Shown in pieces: positions 49,961-59,466 of a DNA stretch of 64,000 nt. The stretch lies in assembly GCA_050944355.1 (NCBI GenBank), contig JBMNQX010000003.1:62001-126000 (forward strand). The letters are read 5' to 3'. The first letter of the stretch is position 1; every line of letters starts with the position of its first letter. Under the pieces are notes generated by a model, which was not told the DNA's origin, searched no databases, and worked only from the letters and a program-made list of their open reading frames with translations. The translations under genes were made by a program, and so were the position numbers. Origin of the DNA: UBA4285 sp050944355. GTDB lineage: Bacteria; Bacillota; Clostridia; Lachnospirales; Lachnospiraceae.

Positions 49961-51568
49961 TCAGTCTGAAATCCCCCGTTTGTCTTCTCTCACGCGCAGG
50001 AACGCGAGGAGCCCGATCATCAGGCCGATACTCACGCCCAGCGAAAGCGGGCAGTTCTTCGTGAAGCCCGCGATGATGTATCCGATGAAGGAAATCAGAG
50101 CACAGGTCATGGCGTACGGCAGCTGTGTCGTCACGTGATTCATGTGCGCGCACTGCGCGCCGGCGCTCGACATGATCGTCGTGTCGGAAATCGGAGAGCA
50201 GTGGTCGCCGCACACCGAACCCGCCATGCAGGCCGCCATCGAGATGATCATCATCGTGTAGTCCGAGCCTTCGAAGCAGTCTACCACGATCGGAATCAGA
50301 ATGCCGAAGGTTCCCCAGCTGGTACCGGTCGCGAACGAAATGCCCACGGCGATCAGGAAAATGATGGCCGGCAGCATGGAGATCAGGCCGGAAGCGGAAT
50401 TTGTCACGACGCTCTTGACAAATGCCGATGCGCCCAGGCTGTCCGTCATTGCCTTCAGTGTCCAGGCGAATGTCAGAATCAGAATGGCCGGCACCATGGC
50501 CTTGAAACCGGCCGGAAGGCAGTCCATGCACTCGCTGAAGGAAAGCGAGCGGCGGACGCAGTAGAACACGATCACGATGATCAGGGCGAAGATCGAGCCG
50601 AGAGACAGGCCGACGGAAGCGTCGCTCGCGGCAAATGCCTCGACGAAGCTCGTCCCCGAGAAGAACCCGCCGGAGTAGAGCATGCCGAGCACGCAGCAGA
50701 TGACGATTGTGATGATCGGGAATATCAGATCGATCACATGTCCGTGGCCGTGCGTCTTGTCCTCGTCTTCCGCGTTGGCGTACGGGCGGTCCGGTGTGGT
50801 GTAGAGGTCGCCCTTCAGAGCGTTCTGCTCATGTTTGAGCATCGGGCCGTAGTCGACCCGCAGAATGGAAAGGCCGAGCATCATGCAGATCGTGAGCAGG
50901 GCGTAGAAGTTGAACGGAATCGTCTGGATAAAGATCCGGATGCCGTCCGAGTTCGGCACAAAACCGGAGACAGCGGCCGCCCAGCTCGAGACCGGCGCGA
51001 TGATGCAGACCGGCGCCGCGGTGGCGTCGATCAGGTACGCCAGCTTTGCCCGGGACACATTGTGTTTGTCAGTCACCGGCCGCATGACGCTGCCGACGGT
51101 GAGACAGTTGAAGTAGTCGTCGATGAAGATCAGCACGCCCAGAGCGGTCGTGGCGAGCATGGCGCCCCGGCGCGTTTTGATGTGCTTTGCAGCCCATCTG
51201 CCGAATGCGGCGGAGCCACCGGTGCGGTTCATCAGGGCGACGACGCAGCCGAGCACAACGAGGAAGATCAGAATGCCGACGTTGTAGGAGTCGGAGAGAA
51301 CGCCGATCAGACCGTCCTGAAGGACATGATTGAATGTTCCCTCAAAGCTGAAGCCTGAATACAGCAGGGCACCGGTCACGATGCCGAGAAACAGAGAACT
51401 GTATACTTCCCGCGTCGCAAGCGCCAGGATGATGGCGATGAGCGGCGGTGTCAGCGCCCAGAACGTGCCGTTCACGCTCTCGGCTGTGGTGAGGCGGGCG
51501 GCCGCGATCAGAAAGATAATGATGGCGGCAGCGGCAATCCAAATGACGATTCGGTTTTTCCTGTTCAA
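49961..51568 (-). CDS. nhaC: NhaC-family Na+/H+ antiporter
   Basis: A 535-aa polytopic membrane protein of the NhaC family: ALTPPLIAIILALATREVY, FIDDYFNCLTVGSVMRPV with the conserved acidic pair, KLAYLIDATAAPVCIIAPVSSW, and late SFATGTSWGTFGILIPI and GSVCGDHCSPISDTTIMSSAG. The last two are strongly conserved across this antiporter family, which covers Na+/H+ and some malate-lactate exchange. A His-rich cytosolic loop (KTHGHGHVID) lies in the middle. Starts with a GGGG-AT-type weak ribosome binding site. Confidence 0.93.
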   Translation of the reverse strand: MNRKNRIVIWIAAAAIIIFLIAAARLTTAESVNGTFWALTPPLIAIILALATREVYSSLFLGIVTGALLYSGFSFEGTFNHVLQDGLIGVLSDSYNVGILIFLVVLGCVVALMNRTGGSAAFGRWAAKHIKTRRGAMLATTALGVLIFIDDYFNCLTVGSVMRPVTDKHNVSRAKLAYLIDATAAPVCIIAPVSSWAAAVSGFVPNSDGIRIFIQTIPFNFYALLTICMMLGLSILRVDYGPMLKHEQNALKGDLYTTPDRPYANAEDEDKTHGHGHVIDLIFPIITIVICCVLGMLYSGGFFSGTSFVEAFAASDASVGLSLGSIFALIIVIVFYCVRRSLSFSECMDCLPAGFKAMVPAILILTFAWTLKAMTDSLGASAFVKSVVTNSASGLISMLPAIIFLIAVGISFATGTSWGTFGILIPIVVDCFEGSDYTMMIISMAACMAGSVCGDHCSPISDTTIMSSAGAQCAHMNHVTTQLPYAMTCALISFIGYIIAGFTKNCPLSLGVSIGLMIGLLAFLRVREDKRGISD

Positions 51569-51627
51569 AATAATCCCCTCTTTTGGTTTCGCGAAGCTGC
51601 GAGAATTCCCCTGTATTTTCTGATGAA

Positions 51628-52848
51628 TCAGTCAAGATGCTGAAAACGCTCGATGGCGGTCTTTGTGTTCTCATGCGAACCGAATGCCGTGAGCCGGAAA
51701 TACCCCTCTCCGCTCGGCCCGAAGCCCGATCCCGGGGTGCCGACTACGTGTCCCCTGTCAAGCAGATAGTCAAAGAATGCCCAGCTCGTCATGCCGTCCG
51801 GGGTCTTCAGCCAGATGTAAGGCGAGTTGACGCCGCCGCTGCATGTGAAGCCGGCCGCGGTGAGACCCTCCCGGATCATGCGCGCATTTTCCATGTAGTA
51901 AGCGACGAGGCCGCGGATTTCTTTCTGGCCCTCGCTGCTGTAGACGGCCTCGCCGGCGCGCTGCTGAATGTACGGTGCGCCGTTGAATTTCGTGCCGTGG
52001 CGGCGGGCCCACAGATCGCGCATCGCGACGCCGTTTTCGTCTCTGAGCTCCTTCGGAACGACGGTGTATCCCAGGCGGACACCGGTAAATCCCGCGGTCT
52101 TTGAGAAAGAACGGATTTCGATCGCGCATGTCTTCGCGCCGTCGCACTCGTAGATGCTGTGCGGGACGTCGTCTTCGCTGATGTACGCCTCATACGCGGC
52201 GTCATAGATAATGACGGCTCTGTGCTGATTCGCGAAGTCAACCCATTTCTGGAGCTCATCCTTTTTCAGGGCGGCGCCGGTCGGGTTGTTCGGGAAGCAG
52301 AGATAGATGATGTCCGGGATTTCTTCCGGAAGCTGCGGCGCGAAACCGTTTTCCGCGAGGCACGGCATGTAGATGATATTGCTCCACGTGCCGGTCTTTT
52401 CATCATATGTTCCCGCGCGGCCGGCCATCACGTTCGTGTCGACGTAGACCGGGTACACCGGATCGCAGACCGCAACACGGCAGTCGCGCGAGAAAATTTC
52501 CTGAATGTTGCCGGAGTCGGACTTGGCGCCGTCGGAAATGAAGATTTCGTCCGGTGAAATATCAACGCCTCGCGTGCCGAAGTCGGCGCGGCTGATGGCG
52601 TCGCGCAGAAATTTATATCCCAGATCCGGCGTGTAGCCGCGGAATGTCTCGGCGTGAGCCTGCTCTTCGACGGCTTTCTTTAGAGCTGCGATGACAGTAG
52701 GAGTCAGCGGCTGTGTCACGTCGCCGATGCCAAGGCTGATGATCGGAGCGTCGGGGTGGGCGTCTTTGTAGGCCGCCACCTTTTTCGCGATGTTTGAGAA
52801 CAGATAGGATCCGCGGAGCTGCAGATAATCCGGGTTGGCTTTGAACAT
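51628..52848 (-). CDS. dapL: LL-diaminopimelate aminotransferase
   Basis: A 406-aa PLP enzyme that converts tetrahydrodipicolinate directly to LL-diaminopimelate, the short branch of lysine and cell-wall precursor synthesis. YLQLRGSYLFSNIAKKV, IISLGIGDVTQPLTP, ISDGAKSDSGNIQEIF, CFPNNPTGAALKK, and the cofactor lysine in RSFSKTAGFTGVRLGYTVVP identify DapL. ATG 52848 has AAGGAGG 8 bases upstream; an in-frame GTG at 52872 is not needed. Divergent from mutY, with TATATAAT (read on the minus strand) at about 52929-52936 as a -10 candidate. Confidence 0.95.
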   Translation of the reverse strand: MFKANPDYLQLRGSYLFSNIAKKVAAYKDAHPDAPIISLGIGDVTQPLTPTVIAALKKAVEEQAHAETFRGYTPDLGYKFLRDAISRADFGTRGVDISPDEIFISDGAKSDSGNIQEIFSRDCRVAVCDPVYPVYVDTNVMAGRAGTYDEKTGTWSNIIYMPCLAENGFAPQLPEEIPDIIYLCFPNNPTGAALKKDELQKWVDFANQHRAVIIYDAAYEAYISEDDVPHSIYECDGAKTCAIEIRSFSKTAGFTGVRLGYTVVPKELRDENGVAMRDLWARRHGTKFNGAPYIQQRAGEAVYSSEGQKEIRGLVAYYMENARMIREGLTAAGFTCSGGVNSPYIWLKTPDGMTSWAFFDYLLDRGHVVGTPGSGFGPSGEGYFRLTAFGSHENTKTAIERFQHLD

Positions 52849-52976
52849 ACTGAAAACCTCCTTTGCTGTCACGATTAACGGTCAAATTCATACCCGCGCT
52901 GATGCGGTACTGGCGCAAGTCTGAGAAATTATATATCATCTGAATGGAAAATGCTATTTAAAACTGAGGAAATTCT

Positions 52977-54233
52977 ATGACTGATAAAACTTTGGGACAG
53001 GCCCTGCGGCTTCTGCTCGCCTGGTACCGGGAAAACGCCCGCGTCCTTCCGTTTCGCGGGACACGCGACCCGTACCGGATCTGGATATCGGAAATCATGC
53101 TTCAGCAGACGCGCGCCGGAGCCGTGATCCGCTATTACGACCGTTTTACTGAGGCTCTGCCGGATGTCTTTTCCCTCGCGGAGGTGCCGGACGACGAGCT
53201 TATGAAACTCTGGGAAGGACTCGGCTATTACTCGCGCGCCCGGAACTTAAAGAAATGCGCGCAGGTTCTGGTGCGGGATTACGGCGGACAGTTCCCGGAA
53301 GAGTATGATGAGCTGCTTCGTCTGCCCGGCATCGGCTTTTACACGGCCGGTGCCATCGCCTCTATTGCGTTTGGCAGGCCAGTGCCGGCCGTCGACGGCA
53401 ACGAGATGCGCGTCATGAGCCGCCTCGGCAATGACGACTCGGATGTGATGGACATGAAGACAAAGCGCGCCGTGTTTGAGAGACTCTCACAGGCGTACGG
53501 GGCGCTCGCCGGGAGAGCTGAGGCGGACTCTGCTTCTGGTTCCGGCAAGGCGGCCGGTTCTTCTTCTGTTTCCGGGAAAAATGACGATCATCGGTTCGGC
53601 GATCTGAATCAGGCGTTCATGGATCTCGGCTCGGAAATCTGCATCCCCAAGACGCCCCGATGCGCGGAGTGCCCGCTTGAAAAACTGTGTGAGGCGAGAC
53701 AGGCGGGAGAGGACAGACCTTCGCAGCTCCCGGTCCGGAAAAAAGCCGCTCCCAAGAGAACGGAAAAGCGGACGATTCTGATTATCGGTGCCGGAGACGA
53801 TCTTCTGCTGCACAGACGGCCGGCAAAGGGACTGCTGGCCGGGCTCTATGAATTTCCGGGAAAAGAGGGACATCTGAGCGAAGACGGGGCGCTTCAGGCT
53901 GTAAAGGATTTCGGATTTGAGCCGCTTCATATAAAAAGACTTCCCGACGCGAAGCATGTCTTTTCCCATGTGATCTGGGACATGATCTGCTACCGGGTGA
54001 AAGTGGCAGACCGCGGGGATCCGGGCGAGAGACAGGCAGACGAAAACAGCGGTCTGAGAGCCGGAAGCGCAGACCGGGCGGCCGAGACGGTGGCGGATGC
54101 GGCTGGTGCGTATGACCCGGAAAAGCAGAACGGGACCTGGCTCTGGGTCAGCTCGCGTGACGCCGGAAAAGAAGTTCCGATTCCGTCCGCATTTGCCATG
54201 TGGTTTACAGAGACGGGCATCAAAGAAGAGTAA
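52977..54233 (+). CDS. mutY: A/G-specific adenine glycosylase
   Basis: A 418-aa base-excision repair enzyme that removes adenine mispaired with 8-oxoguanine. Features: WISEIMLQQTRAGAVIRYY with the catalytic Glu region, the helix-hairpin-helix LLRLPGIGFYTAGAIASIAFG, catalytic Asp in VDGNEMRVMSR, a 4Fe-4S cluster (CIPKTPRCAECPLEKLC) and a NUDIX-like C-terminal domain that reads 8-oxoG. Two low-complexity insertions are unusual: Ser/Gly/Ala-rich at about 180-200, between catalytic domain and FeS loop, and a charged one at about 344-384 in the C-terminal domain. Confidence 0.94.
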   Translation: MTDKTLGQALRLLLAWYRENARVLPFRGTRDPYRIWISEIMLQQTRAGAVIRYYDRFTEALPDVFSLAEVPDDELMKLWEGLGYYSRARNLKKCAQVLVRDYGGQFPEEYDELLRLPGIGFYTAGAIASIAFGRPVPAVDGNEMRVMSRLGNDDSDVMDMKTKRAVFERLSQAYGALAGRAEADSASGSGKAAGSSSVSGKNDDHRFGDLNQAFMDLGSEICIPKTPRCAECPLEKLCEARQAGEDRPSQLPVRKKAAPKRTEKRTILIIGAGDDLLLHRRPAKGLLAGLYEFPGKEGHLSEDGALQAVKDFGFEPLHIKRLPDAKHVFSHVIWDMICYRVKVADRGDPGERQADENSGLRAGSADRAAETVADAAGAYDPEKQNGTWLWVSSRDAGKEVPIPSAFAMWFTETGIKEE

Positions 54234-54315
54234 AGGATAAGCGGATCGTGATATAATACAGGCATATTGCGGCCGGGCAGACCGCGGATTTGCGTGATTC
54301 AGGGAGGAAACCTTC

Positions 54316-55449
54316 ATGAAAAAGGAATATTTCGGGAAGACGAAGGACGGCCATGACGTGACGGCCGTCACACTGGAAAACAGCAGCGGCATGAAACTGC
54401 GGATTCTTGACTACGGCGCGATCTTCCAGTCCATCATCGTTCCGGACAGGAACGGGAAGCCGGTTGATGTGCTGCTGGGATATGACGACGTGGCCGGGTA
54501 TGAAAACAACGGCGGTCATCTGGGAAGCACCGTGGGGCGGTACGCCAACCGCATCTCGGGCGCATCGACGGTGATCGACGGCGTGCGCTACGAGCTCGAG
54601 AAGAACAACGGTGAGAACAATCTTCACAGCGGCCGCAACTGCACGGATTCCAAGATGTGGACGATCGCGGACGCGGGACACATCGACGCGCCGGAAGGAG
54701 TCCACAAGACCCCGTGGTCTTCGGATACCTGCGACTATGTCGAGATGCTCATCACGTGCCCGGACATGGAGCAGGGATTTCCGGGGACGCTCTCGGTGCG
54801 CCTGAATGTGCGCCTGACGGAGGGCGGCGAGATCGTCACGGAGTACCACGCGGAATCGGACAAGAACACGCTCGTGAATTTCACCAATCATTCCTACTTC
54901 AATCTCAACGGCGAGGGCTCGGGCACCCTTGACGGCATAAAGCTGAAAATCTGCGCGGACCAGTTCACGCCGGTCGACTCCGGGCTCATTCCGACCGGAG
55001 AGCTGAGAGATGTGGACGGCACGGTCCTTGACTTTCGCCGGTATAAAGAACTTGGTGCGGCCATCGCTGCGTATAAAAAGGGAGTCATGGCAAATGATCC
55101 GGCCTACGACGTCCTCAGAGATTCGTCCGGCTTTGACCACAACTTTGTCCTGAATCCGGACGATGAAATCGGCGCTGTCTCGACGGCGGCGGACGCGTTC
55201 AGTGAGAAAACGGGCATCGCGATGACGCTGATGACGGACGATCCGGGCGTGCAGCTGTACACCGGCAACGGGCTCGGCGGCAAGAAGGGCAAGAGCGGAC
55301 ATATCTATGAGAATTACACGGGATTCTGCCTCGAGCCGCAGTGCTTCCCGGATTCCGCGAACAACAAGGCGTTTAAGCAGCCGGTGTTCGGGCCGGGCAG
55401 GCCGTATGATTCCGTGACGGCATATATATTTACCGTGGACAAGGACTGA
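54316..55449 (+). CDS. galM: Aldose 1-epimerase (galactose mutarotase)
   Basis: A 377-aa GalM-family enzyme interconverting alpha and beta anomers of aldohexoses. LRILDYGAIFQSIIVPD, NRISGASTVIDGVRYELEKNNGEN-type active-site segment (NNGENNLHSG), TNHSYFNLNGEGSGT with a catalytic His, and GFCLEPQCFPDS near the end are diagnostic. GGGAGGA precedes the ATG, and TATAAT at 54250-54255 may be the -10. It lies 21 bases before the AraC regulator, opening the sugar locus. Confidence 0.94.
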   Translation: MKKEYFGKTKDGHDVTAVTLENSSGMKLRILDYGAIFQSIIVPDRNGKPVDVLLGYDDVAGYENNGGHLGSTVGRYANRISGASTVIDGVRYELEKNNGENNLHSGRNCTDSKMWTIADAGHIDAPEGVHKTPWSSDTCDYVEMLITCPDMEQGFPGTLSVRLNVRLTEGGEIVTEYHAESDKNTLVNFTNHSYFNLNGEGSGTLDGIKLKICADQFTPVDSGLIPTGELRDVDGTVLDFRRYKELGAAIAAYKKGVMANDPAYDVLRDSSGFDHNFVLNPDDEIGAVSTAADAFSEKTGIAMTLMTDDPGVQLYTGNGLGGKKGKSGHIYENYTGFCLEPQCFPDSANNKAFKQPVFGPGRPYDSVTAYIFTVDKD

Positions 55450-55470
55450 CTGCCGAAAGAAAGAGGAAAA

Positions 55471-56466
55471 ATGCGCCGGGATCTGCTGGATCAGCTCGCG
55501 GTTTTGACGCCTGAAGAGGAGAAGCTCAAGGCCGGTGCTGAAATCGAAAAGGGAATTTATATGTCAGCCGGAGACGACGTCGTCGACGTGCACCGGCTCG
55601 CTGAGGAGAGAAGACTCATAACTGCCAGAAAAAATGTCCGCTTCGCGTATTTCCCGAAGCACAGGCACAACTACGTGGAGGTCCTGTACATGTGCCAGGG
55701 CTCCACGCGCCATGTGGTCAACGGCGAAAAGATCACCGTGAAGGCCGGAGAGCTTCTGATGCTGAGCCAGCGCGTGACACAGGAGGTATACCCGGCCGGC
55801 GAGACGGACATCGGCGTGAATATTCTGATCCTGCCGGAGTTCTTCAGCGATATCCTGCGCATGATTCCCGACGAGAAAAACGCCGTCAGGGATTTTATCA
55901 TCAGCACGCTTTCCGATTCGGCCGCGTCGGACGAGAAGACAGATGCGCCTTCGTTTCTGCTTTTCCACGCCGCGGACGTCCTGCCGGTACAGAATCTCAT
56001 GGAAAATCTGATCTGCGAGCTGCTGAAGTCCGAGCCCGGATCCCGTCTGATCGTGCAGAATACGTTCGGTCTCCTTCTTCTGTATCTGATGGAGCTTTCC
56101 GATTACATGCAGGTCGGTGCCGGGGCAGGCGATGAGCTGATGATGCAGGTTCTCGATTATGTCGACAGCCATTACCGGGATGCGTCGCTTTCCGCGCTGG
56201 CCCGGGATCTGCACTACGACCCGTTTCAGCTTTCGCGCATGATCAAAAGCAGACTCGGGCGCAACTTCACCGACCTCGTTCAGGAACGGCGCCTTTCGCA
56301 GGCCCGCTATCTGCTGACTCACACGCCGATGTCGGTACTTTCGATCGCCGAAGCGGTCGGGTACGCAAATGTAAGTTATTTTCACCGCATTTTCCGCGCG
56401 TCCGCAGGCACGACGCCGCGGCACTACCGGCTCGAAGCCGCCAAAAAGCAGCTGACCGATGTGTGA
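55471..56466 (+). CDS. AraC-family transcriptional regulator
   Basis: A 331-aa regulator with an N-terminal cupin-like ligand domain (FPKHRHNYVEVLYMCQGSTR with the metal- or sugar-site residues) and a C-terminal double helix-turn-helix (ALARDLHYDPFQLSRMIKSR and VLSIAEAVGYANVSYFHRIFR). It is placed ahead of the cupin, rhaB and rhaD genes, so it most probably activates the deoxyhexose genes in response to rhamnose or a related sugar, as RhaS/RhaR do; this is inference from context. AGAGGAAAA is upstream. Confidence 0.9.
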   Translation: MRRDLLDQLAVLTPEEEKLKAGAEIEKGIYMSAGDDVVDVHRLAEERRLITARKNVRFAYFPKHRHNYVEVLYMCQGSTRHVVNGEKITVKAGELLMLSQRVTQEVYPAGETDIGVNILILPEFFSDILRMIPDEKNAVRDFIISTLSDSAASDEKTDAPSFLLFHAADVLPVQNLMENLICELLKSEPGSRLIVQNTFGLLLLYLMELSDYMQVGAGAGDELMMQVLDYVDSHYRDASLSALARDLHYDPFQLSRMIKSRLGRNFTDLVQERRLSQARYLLTHTPMSVLSIAEAVGYANVSYFHRIFRASAGTTPRHYRLEAAKKQLTDV

Positions 56467-56519
56467 CGGCGGCGGATCTGAGGTGTCCGAAGGATATAAA
56501 TTGAGAAAGGAGAAGGATT

Positions 56520-56858
56520 ATGAAGAATCAAAGATGGGTTTTCTACAAGGATGTAAAGCCGGAGGACAACGGACAGGGCGTCGTGAAAAGAGTGCTCGCG
56601 TATTCCGATGATCTGATGGTCGTCGAGAACACATTTGCCAAAGGTGCCGTGGGCGCGATGCACCATCATCCGCACACGCAGATCACGTACGTCAAGAGCG
56701 GAAAATTCGAGTTCACGATCGACGGCGAGAAGCACATCGTGACGGAGGGCGACACGCTCTGCAAGACAAATGGTGTCGAGCACGGATGCGTGTGCCTGGA
56801 ACCGGGCGTGCTGATTGACACATTCACTCCGTACCGCAAGGATTTCGTGAAAGACTGA
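56520..56858 (+). CDS. Single-domain cupin, KdgF-like
   Basis: A 112-aa cupin with both conserved motifs: GAMHHHPHTQITYVKSGKFEF and EGDTLCKTNGVEHG, which provide a His-rich metal site. It resembles KdgF, which catalyses linearisation of unsaturated uronates from pectin breakdown, but the family also includes sugar-binding and isomerase-like members. Its place between the regulator and rhamnulokinase fits carbohydrate catabolism, for instance of rhamnogalacturonan. AGAAAGGAG precedes the start; terminator at 56923. Confidence 0.85.
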   Translation: MKNQRWVFYKDVKPEDNGQGVVKRVLAYSDDLMVVENTFAKGAVGAMHHHPHTQITYVKSGKFEFTIDGEKHIVTEGDTLCKTNGVEHGCVCLEPGVLIDTFTPYRKDFVKD

Positions 56859-56922
56859 AGTTTCAGGCTGCCTGGCGCGCATCACCGGGAGCCGGGAAGA
56901 AATCACACGCATTTGTCATTAT

Positions 56923-56957
56923 AGGACACTTTTTATCACAAAAAGTGTCCTTTTTCT
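56923..56957. terminator. Terminator after the cupin gene
   Basis: AGGACACTTTTT pairs with AAAAAGTGTCC and runs into TTTTTC. Being A/T-flanked on both sides it could act in either direction. A recurrent-motif copy (CATTTGTC, 56910) lies immediately upstream. Confidence 0.85.
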
Positions 56958-57026
56958 TATCCTGCAAAGGGAATATGATGGAATCAGAATGAGCGCGATG
57001 AGAGGCGCGGAGTGAAGAGGACGTAT

Positions 57027-58427
57027 ATGAGCAGGTATTTTCTTGCGATTGACATCGGGGCGTCGAGCGGACGGCATATTCTGTTCTGGCTCGAGGACGG
57101 AAAGATGCGCCAGGAGGAGATATACCGTTTTCCGAACGGGAATATCAGGAAGAACGGGCATCTGATCTGGGACGTCGACAGTCTTTTTGAGCACATTTTA
57201 GCCGGCATGAAGGAATGCGGCCGGCGCGGCGTCACGCCGGTCAGTGTCGGCGTCGACACGTGGGGCGTGGATTTCGTGCTGCTTGATGCGGCCGGAAAGC
57301 GGCTCGGAGACGCGGTCGGATACCGCGACAGCAGAACGGATCACGCGGACGAGTATGTGAAGCGCTTTCTCTCGGAGGAAGAGCTGTACGCGCGCACCGG
57401 AATTCAGAAACAGAAGTTCAACACGATTTATCAGCTGGCGGCGCTGAAGGAGCAGGAACCGGAGCTCCTTGAGAAGGCCGACAAGCTGCTGATGATGCCG
57501 GATTATTTTCACTGGATGCTGAGCGGCCGGGCGGTGACGGAGTACACGGAAGCCACGACCGGACAGCTTGTGAGTCCGACGACGTTTGACTGGGACTACG
57601 AGTTGATCGAAAAGCTGGGATATCCGGAGAAGATCTTCCAGCCGATGGTTTCGCCGGGAACGGTTCTGGGTGATCTCAAGCCGGAAATCGCGCAGCAGGT
57701 CGGATTTACCTGTAAAGTCGTAGAACCGGGCACGCACGACACGGCGTCGGCGGTTCTCGCCGTTCCGTCTCAGTCCGACGCGCCGCTGTACATCAGTTCC
57801 GGGACGTGGTCGCTGATGGGCACGGAACTGCACGAGGCGATCTGCACTCCGCAGGCGCAGAAAGCCAACCTGACCAACGAGGGCGGTTACGACAGGCGGT
57901 TCCGCTTCCTGAAGAATATCATGGGACTCTGGATGATCCAGTCTGTGAAGAAAGAGATCGGACAGGACCTTTCATTCGGAGAGATCGCCGACGGCGCTTC
58001 GAAGACTTCGATCACAAGTCTGGTGCCGGCCAACGACGACCGCTTCTTAGCGCCGGAGAACATGACACGTGAGGTCCAGGCTGCGTGCCGCGAGCAGGGC
58101 GAACAGGTCCCGGACGGCATTTTTGAGACGGCGAGCGTCATCTATCGTTCTCTCGCGAAGTGCTACGCGCAGACGATCGAAGAGATCGAGGCGATCACGG
58201 GGCGCAGATACGACGCGGTTCACATCGTGGGCGGCGGATCGAATGCTGACTATCTCAACCGCCTGACGGCTCAGGCGACGGGAAGGAAAGTACTCGCCGG
58301 CCCGGGCGAGGCGACGGCGATCGGAAACGCGGCGGCCCAGATGATCGCTGCGGGCGAGCTGAAGGACAGACTCGACGCGAGACGCTGCGTCGGAGAGTCC
58401 TATGCGGTCAAAGTTTACGAGCCGTGA
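57027..58427 (+). CDS. rhaB: Rhamnulokinase
   Basis: A 466-aa FGGY-family sugar kinase. YFLAIDIGASSGRHILFW carries the ATP phosphate site; VSVGVDTWGVDFVLLDAAG, the GYRDSRTD loop, PDYFHWMLSG, SSGTWSLMGTEL and the second phosphate-binding motif HIVGGGSNADYLNRLTAQATG are typical of RhaB. It phosphorylates L-rhamnulose (possibly also L-fuculose) at O1. ATG 57027 is favoured over GTG 57012 by position of GAAGAGGA. Followed by rhaD after 66 bases. Confidence 0.94.
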   Translation: MSRYFLAIDIGASSGRHILFWLEDGKMRQEEIYRFPNGNIRKNGHLIWDVDSLFEHILAGMKECGRRGVTPVSVGVDTWGVDFVLLDAAGKRLGDAVGYRDSRTDHADEYVKRFLSEEELYARTGIQKQKFNTIYQLAALKEQEPELLEKADKLLMMPDYFHWMLSGRAVTEYTEATTGQLVSPTTFDWDYELIEKLGYPEKIFQPMVSPGTVLGDLKPEIAQQVGFTCKVVEPGTHDTASAVLAVPSQSDAPLYISSGTWSLMGTELHEAICTPQAQKANLTNEGGYDRRFRFLKNIMGLWMIQSVKKEIGQDLSFGEIADGASKTSITSLVPANDDRFLAPENMTREVQAACREQGEQVPDGIFETASVIYRSLAKCYAQTIEEIEAITGRRYDAVHIVGGGSNADYLNRLTAQATGRKVLAGPGEATAIGNAAAQMIAAGELKDRLDARRCVGESYAVKVYEP

Positions 58428-58493
58428 AAAGGGCGGTGGCGTCCGATTCACGGAAAAGTATAGATGTATGCAGGAATACAGAAAGGAAAAATG

Positions 58494-59354
58494 ATGAAGT
58501 TTCTGGATGCTGAATTTGTCAAGGGTTACCAGCGCATGGCCTTCGACGGCTGGGAGCAGGGATGGCATGAACGCAACGGCGGCAATCTCACATACCGCGT
58601 AAAGCCGGAAGAGGTTGAAGAGGTTAAAGAGAATTTTGAGCCAAGAGAGTGGGCTCCGATCGGCACGAGTGTTCCGAAGCTGGCAGGCGAGTATTTCCTG
58701 ACGACCGGCAGCGGCAAATTCATGCGCAATATATACATCAAGGCCGAAGAGACGTTCGGCATGATCGAGATCGACGACAAGGGCGAGAATTACCGCACGG
58801 TATGGGGCCTCAAGGGCGCGCGCCCGACATCGGAACTGCCGAGCCATCTGATGAACCATGAGGTCAAGAAAGAAGTGACAAATGGCCGTTACAGAGTCAT
58901 CTATCACTGCCATCCGGCCAATGTGATCGCTCTGACATTTGTTCTTCCGCTCTCGGACGAGATTTTCACCCGCGAGCTGTGGGAGATGGCAACCGAGTGC
59001 CCGGTGGTATTCCCGGACGGCATCGGCGTTGTTCCGTGGATGGTTCCGGGCGGCCGCGACATCGCCGTAGAGACCAGCAAACTGATGAGGAAATACGATG
59101 TGGCCATCTGGGCGCATCACGGGATGTTTGCCGCCGGTGAGGATTTCGACCTCACGTTCGGCCTGATGCACACCGTCGAGAAATCCGCGGAGATCCTTGT
59201 GAAGGTTCTTTCGATGTCCGATCACAAGGCACAGACCATTTCCCCGGATGATTTCCGTCACCTGGCAAAGGATTTCCACGTGACACTCCCGGAGAGATTC
59301 CTCTACGAGAAGAAGAGCGATGCGATCGTATACGATCCGAGCGAAATCGGGTAA
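58494..59354 (+). CDS. rhaD: Rhamnulose-1-phosphate aldolase
   Basis: A 286-aa class II, zinc-dependent aldolase that splits L-rhamnulose 1-phosphate into dihydroxyacetone phosphate and L-lactaldehyde. The N-terminal MKFLDAEFVKGYQRMAFDGW and GWHERNGGNLTYR are typical of RhaD; the zinc site shows HCHPAN and the later WAHHGMFAAGEDFD. The start is one of two adjacent ATGs (58491 or 58494); 58494 gives better spacing from GAAAGGA. It sits between rhaB and fucO, the enzyme that uses its lactaldehyde product. Confidence 0.95.
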   Translation: MKFLDAEFVKGYQRMAFDGWEQGWHERNGGNLTYRVKPEEVEEVKENFEPREWAPIGTSVPKLAGEYFLTTGSGKFMRNIYIKAEETFGMIEIDDKGENYRTVWGLKGARPTSELPSHLMNHEVKKEVTNGRYRVIYHCHPANVIALTFVLPLSDEIFTRELWEMATECPVVFPDGIGVVPWMVPGGRDIAVETSKLMRKYDVAIWAHHGMFAAGEDFDLTFGLMHTVEKSAEILVKVLSMSDHKAQTISPDDFRHLAKDFHVTLPERFLYEKKSDAIVYDPSEIG

Positions 59355-59466
59355 GAGAGTTCAGAGAGGGGCATTTTCAAGATGCCCTCTCTCTTTTGAA
59401 CCAAAGCGTTAAAAATATGTCAATAATATAGCGGAAGACCCGCGAAGCGAAAGGAGAAGTTTGTTT

